Notes under the pieces: generated by a model | What the model was told of the DNA's origin: nothing | The model's input: the letters and a program-made list of their open reading frames with translations, nothing else | The model's database searches: none | Source: Spirochaetales bacterium | Lineage (GTDB): Bacteria > Spirochaetota > Spirochaetia > DSM-27196 > SLST01 | Reading direction: 5' to 3' | NCBI GenBank assembly: GCA_007130265.1 | Contig: SLST01000044.1 | Coordinates: forward strand, 1-24,074 | Length of the DNA stretch: 24,074 nt | Made by a program: the position numbers and the translations under genes | In this document: positions 23,148 through 24,074 of the stretch, one piece after another | How the letters are laid out: each line of letters starts with the position of its first letter | Position numbering within the stretch: the stretch's first letter is position 1

Positions 23148-23664
23148 GCGGCGCGTTCGCCGCCTCGAGGTCGAGGAGCGACCGCTTGATCCGTCGCCCC
23201 TCTTCGGCGTCCATGCCGCGCAGCGCATAGTTTCCGAGCCCACCTCCGGCCGGCACGATCCGATGGCACGGTACGAGCACCGCCACGGGGTTCGCGGCGA
23301 CCGCATTGCCGACTGCTCTGGCCGCCTCGCGATGCCCGATCTTCCGGGCGATGTGGCCGTACGAGGCCGTACGGCCGTATTCAACCCTTACCAGGCGGCT
23401 CCAGACCGCACGCTGGAAGTTCGTTCCGTCGAGCCGCAGATCGAGCGTGAACCCATGACGGGCGCCGGCGAAGTACTCGTCGAGCTGATACTCGAGCTCC
23501 CCGCAGGCGTACTTGTTCTCCCGCGTCTCGATGTCCGGCGACAACGCCCGGGGCGGTCGGAAACCCAGGTAGAATACCCTTCCCCGTCGGTCCACCGCGG
23601 CATACAAGGTACCCACGGGCGACTCGAACGAGTGCGTATAGACGATGTTGCCGTTCTGTATCAT
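23122..23664 (-). CDS. ogt: Methylated-DNA--[protein]-cysteine S-methyltransferase
   Basis: This enzyme removes alkyl groups from O6 of guanine by irreversible transfer to its own cysteine. The 180-residue protein has the acceptor C133 in VLVPCHRIV, the helix-turn-helix region before it (YGHIARKIGHREAARAVGNA) with the recognition Arg, and YALRG after it; the N-terminal half is the usual less-conserved domain beginning with ESPVGTLY. The ATG at 23664 overlaps the permease stop as ATGA, which decides it over a TTG 6 bases upstream. Coupling of a repair methyltransferase to an FtsX-like permease gene is unusual. The 3' end overlaps the DUF5312-like gene by 26 bases. Confidence 0.92.
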   Translation of the reverse strand: MIQNGNIVYTHSFESPVGTLYAAVDRRGRVFYLGFRPPRALSPDIETRENKYACGELEYQLDEYFAGARHGFTLDLRLDGTNFQRAVWSRLVRVEYGRTASYGHIARKIGHREAARAVGNAVAANPVAVLVPCHRIVPAGGGLGNYALRGMDAEEGRRIKRSLLDLEAANAPLISSQTPA

Positions 23665-24074
23665 AGCCAATGCCGCGCAGCCCTGCCCGGCTGCAGTGTA
23701 GCATCACGGACGGCGGCGGGTAAAGCGGTCACCGCTCCCAGTAGCGTCGCGACAACGACGCAGGCCGTTGCCCACGCTATTGATGGGGTAACGAGCGCTG
23801 CGGCCGAGACTCCGGGCGCGAGCGCCTCGAGCTCATCGGCAAGGCCGAGCGGCATCAGACCGATCGCAGGCCGTCCCTGCGCGTTCATGACCGCGGCGAT
23901 CACCAGTCCCACCGCCGAGCCGGCGAAGGCCGCGACAGCGCCGCCGATGCCTCCCATGAGCACGACGAGCGTGGATAACGTCGTGCGCGGGAAGCCCCAG
24001 ATGGAAAGCAGAAGGCGCGAGGGACGAGTCCGGCCCGCGAGCAGCAGGTTTCCCGGGACGAGCGCCGCGACACC
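23661..24074 (-). CDS. FtsX/MacB-like ABC transporter permease, C-terminal fragment
   Basis: The frame is open to the right end and ends at 23661; 137 residues are visible. Three hydrophobic stretches occur: about 33-63 (Gly/Ala-rich, MGGIGGAVAAFAGSAVGLVI), a short one near 85-95, and about 93-118 (ATACVVVATLLGAVTALPAA). The last helix leads into ALPAAVRDATLQPGRAARHW, which resembles the lPArrAarldPveaLR end of FtsX/MacB-type permeases involved in lipoprotein or substrate export. The ATP-binding partner and N-terminus lie beyond the window. The stop overlaps the methyltransferase start by 4 bases. Confidence 0.7.
   Translation of the reverse strand, partial: GVAALVPGNLLLAGRTRPSRLLLSIWGFPRTTLSTLVVLMGGIGGAVAAFAGSAVGLVIAAVMNAQGRPAIGLMPLGLADELEALAPGVSAAALVTPSIAWATACVVVATLLGAVTALPAAVRDATLQPGRAARHWL

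Noticed and set aside
23678..23694. GCAGCC/GGCTGC hairpin before the methyltransferase
   Set aside because: It lies inside the permease coding sequence and near the overlap; a 6-bp GC stem is expected by chance in this composition.

Overview
This window is about 24 kb of GC-rich, very tightly packed bacterial chromosome. I read 19 protein-coding genes, two of them cut by the window ends. I see no tRNA, rRNA, CRISPR array, insertion sequence or phage gene, and no non-coding gap longer than about 100 bases. The best guess for the host is a free-living, GC-rich spirochaete (Spirochaetota). This rests on a 523-residue protein that resembles the spirochaete-restricted DUF5312 family and on a 442-residue phosphofructokinase of the type spirochaetes carry. 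A carbohydrate-uptake lipoprotein and ferredoxin-linked metabolism also fit. The assignment is inference from family memory, not from a search.

Left part (1-9830). The end of a sugar-type solute-binding protein gene is closed by a strong terminator. It converges on a five-gene minus-strand operon running from 9830 down to 717. In order of transcription it encodes a HAD-IIA phosphatase, a large putative six-hairpin glycosidase, a tungsten aldehyde:ferredoxin oxidoreductase (AOR) family enzyme, an M81/MlrC-type metallopeptidase, and a GHL6/GH151-like glycoside hydrolase. Two junctions are 4-base ATGA overlaps and the others are 6 and 47 bases. I know of no described pathway with this combination, and it is the best candidate here for an undescribed system, perhaps breakdown of an unusual glycoside or glycoconjugate with oxidation of a released aldehyde.

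Middle part (9831-15360). A small cupin gene diverges from the operon. Facing it is a pair made of a short two-helix membrane protein and a secreted FecR-like/TPR protein. Then come a PLP aminotransferase, an M20C dipeptidase (PepD) and phosphoserine aminotransferase (SerC), which together point to amino-acid metabolism.

Right part (15361-24074). A minus-strand cluster holds a phosphofructokinase, a four-helix membrane protein, a three-helix membrane protein and an orphan ABC ATPase. Divergent from it are a YhcC-type radical SAM protein and a small protein of unknown function. Next come a second PLP aminotransferase, the divergent DUF5312-like protein, and a methylated-DNA repair methyltransferase coupled to an FtsX-like permease that runs off the right end.

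Two organisational themes recur. Several genes have sigma70-like promoters placed so that transcription should start at, or within about 13 bases of, the start codon; at least three look leaderless with a 17-base spacer. In addition, three of five convergent gene pairs overlap in coding sequence by 19-38 bases, and a fourth pair shares a hairpin that contains both stop codons.
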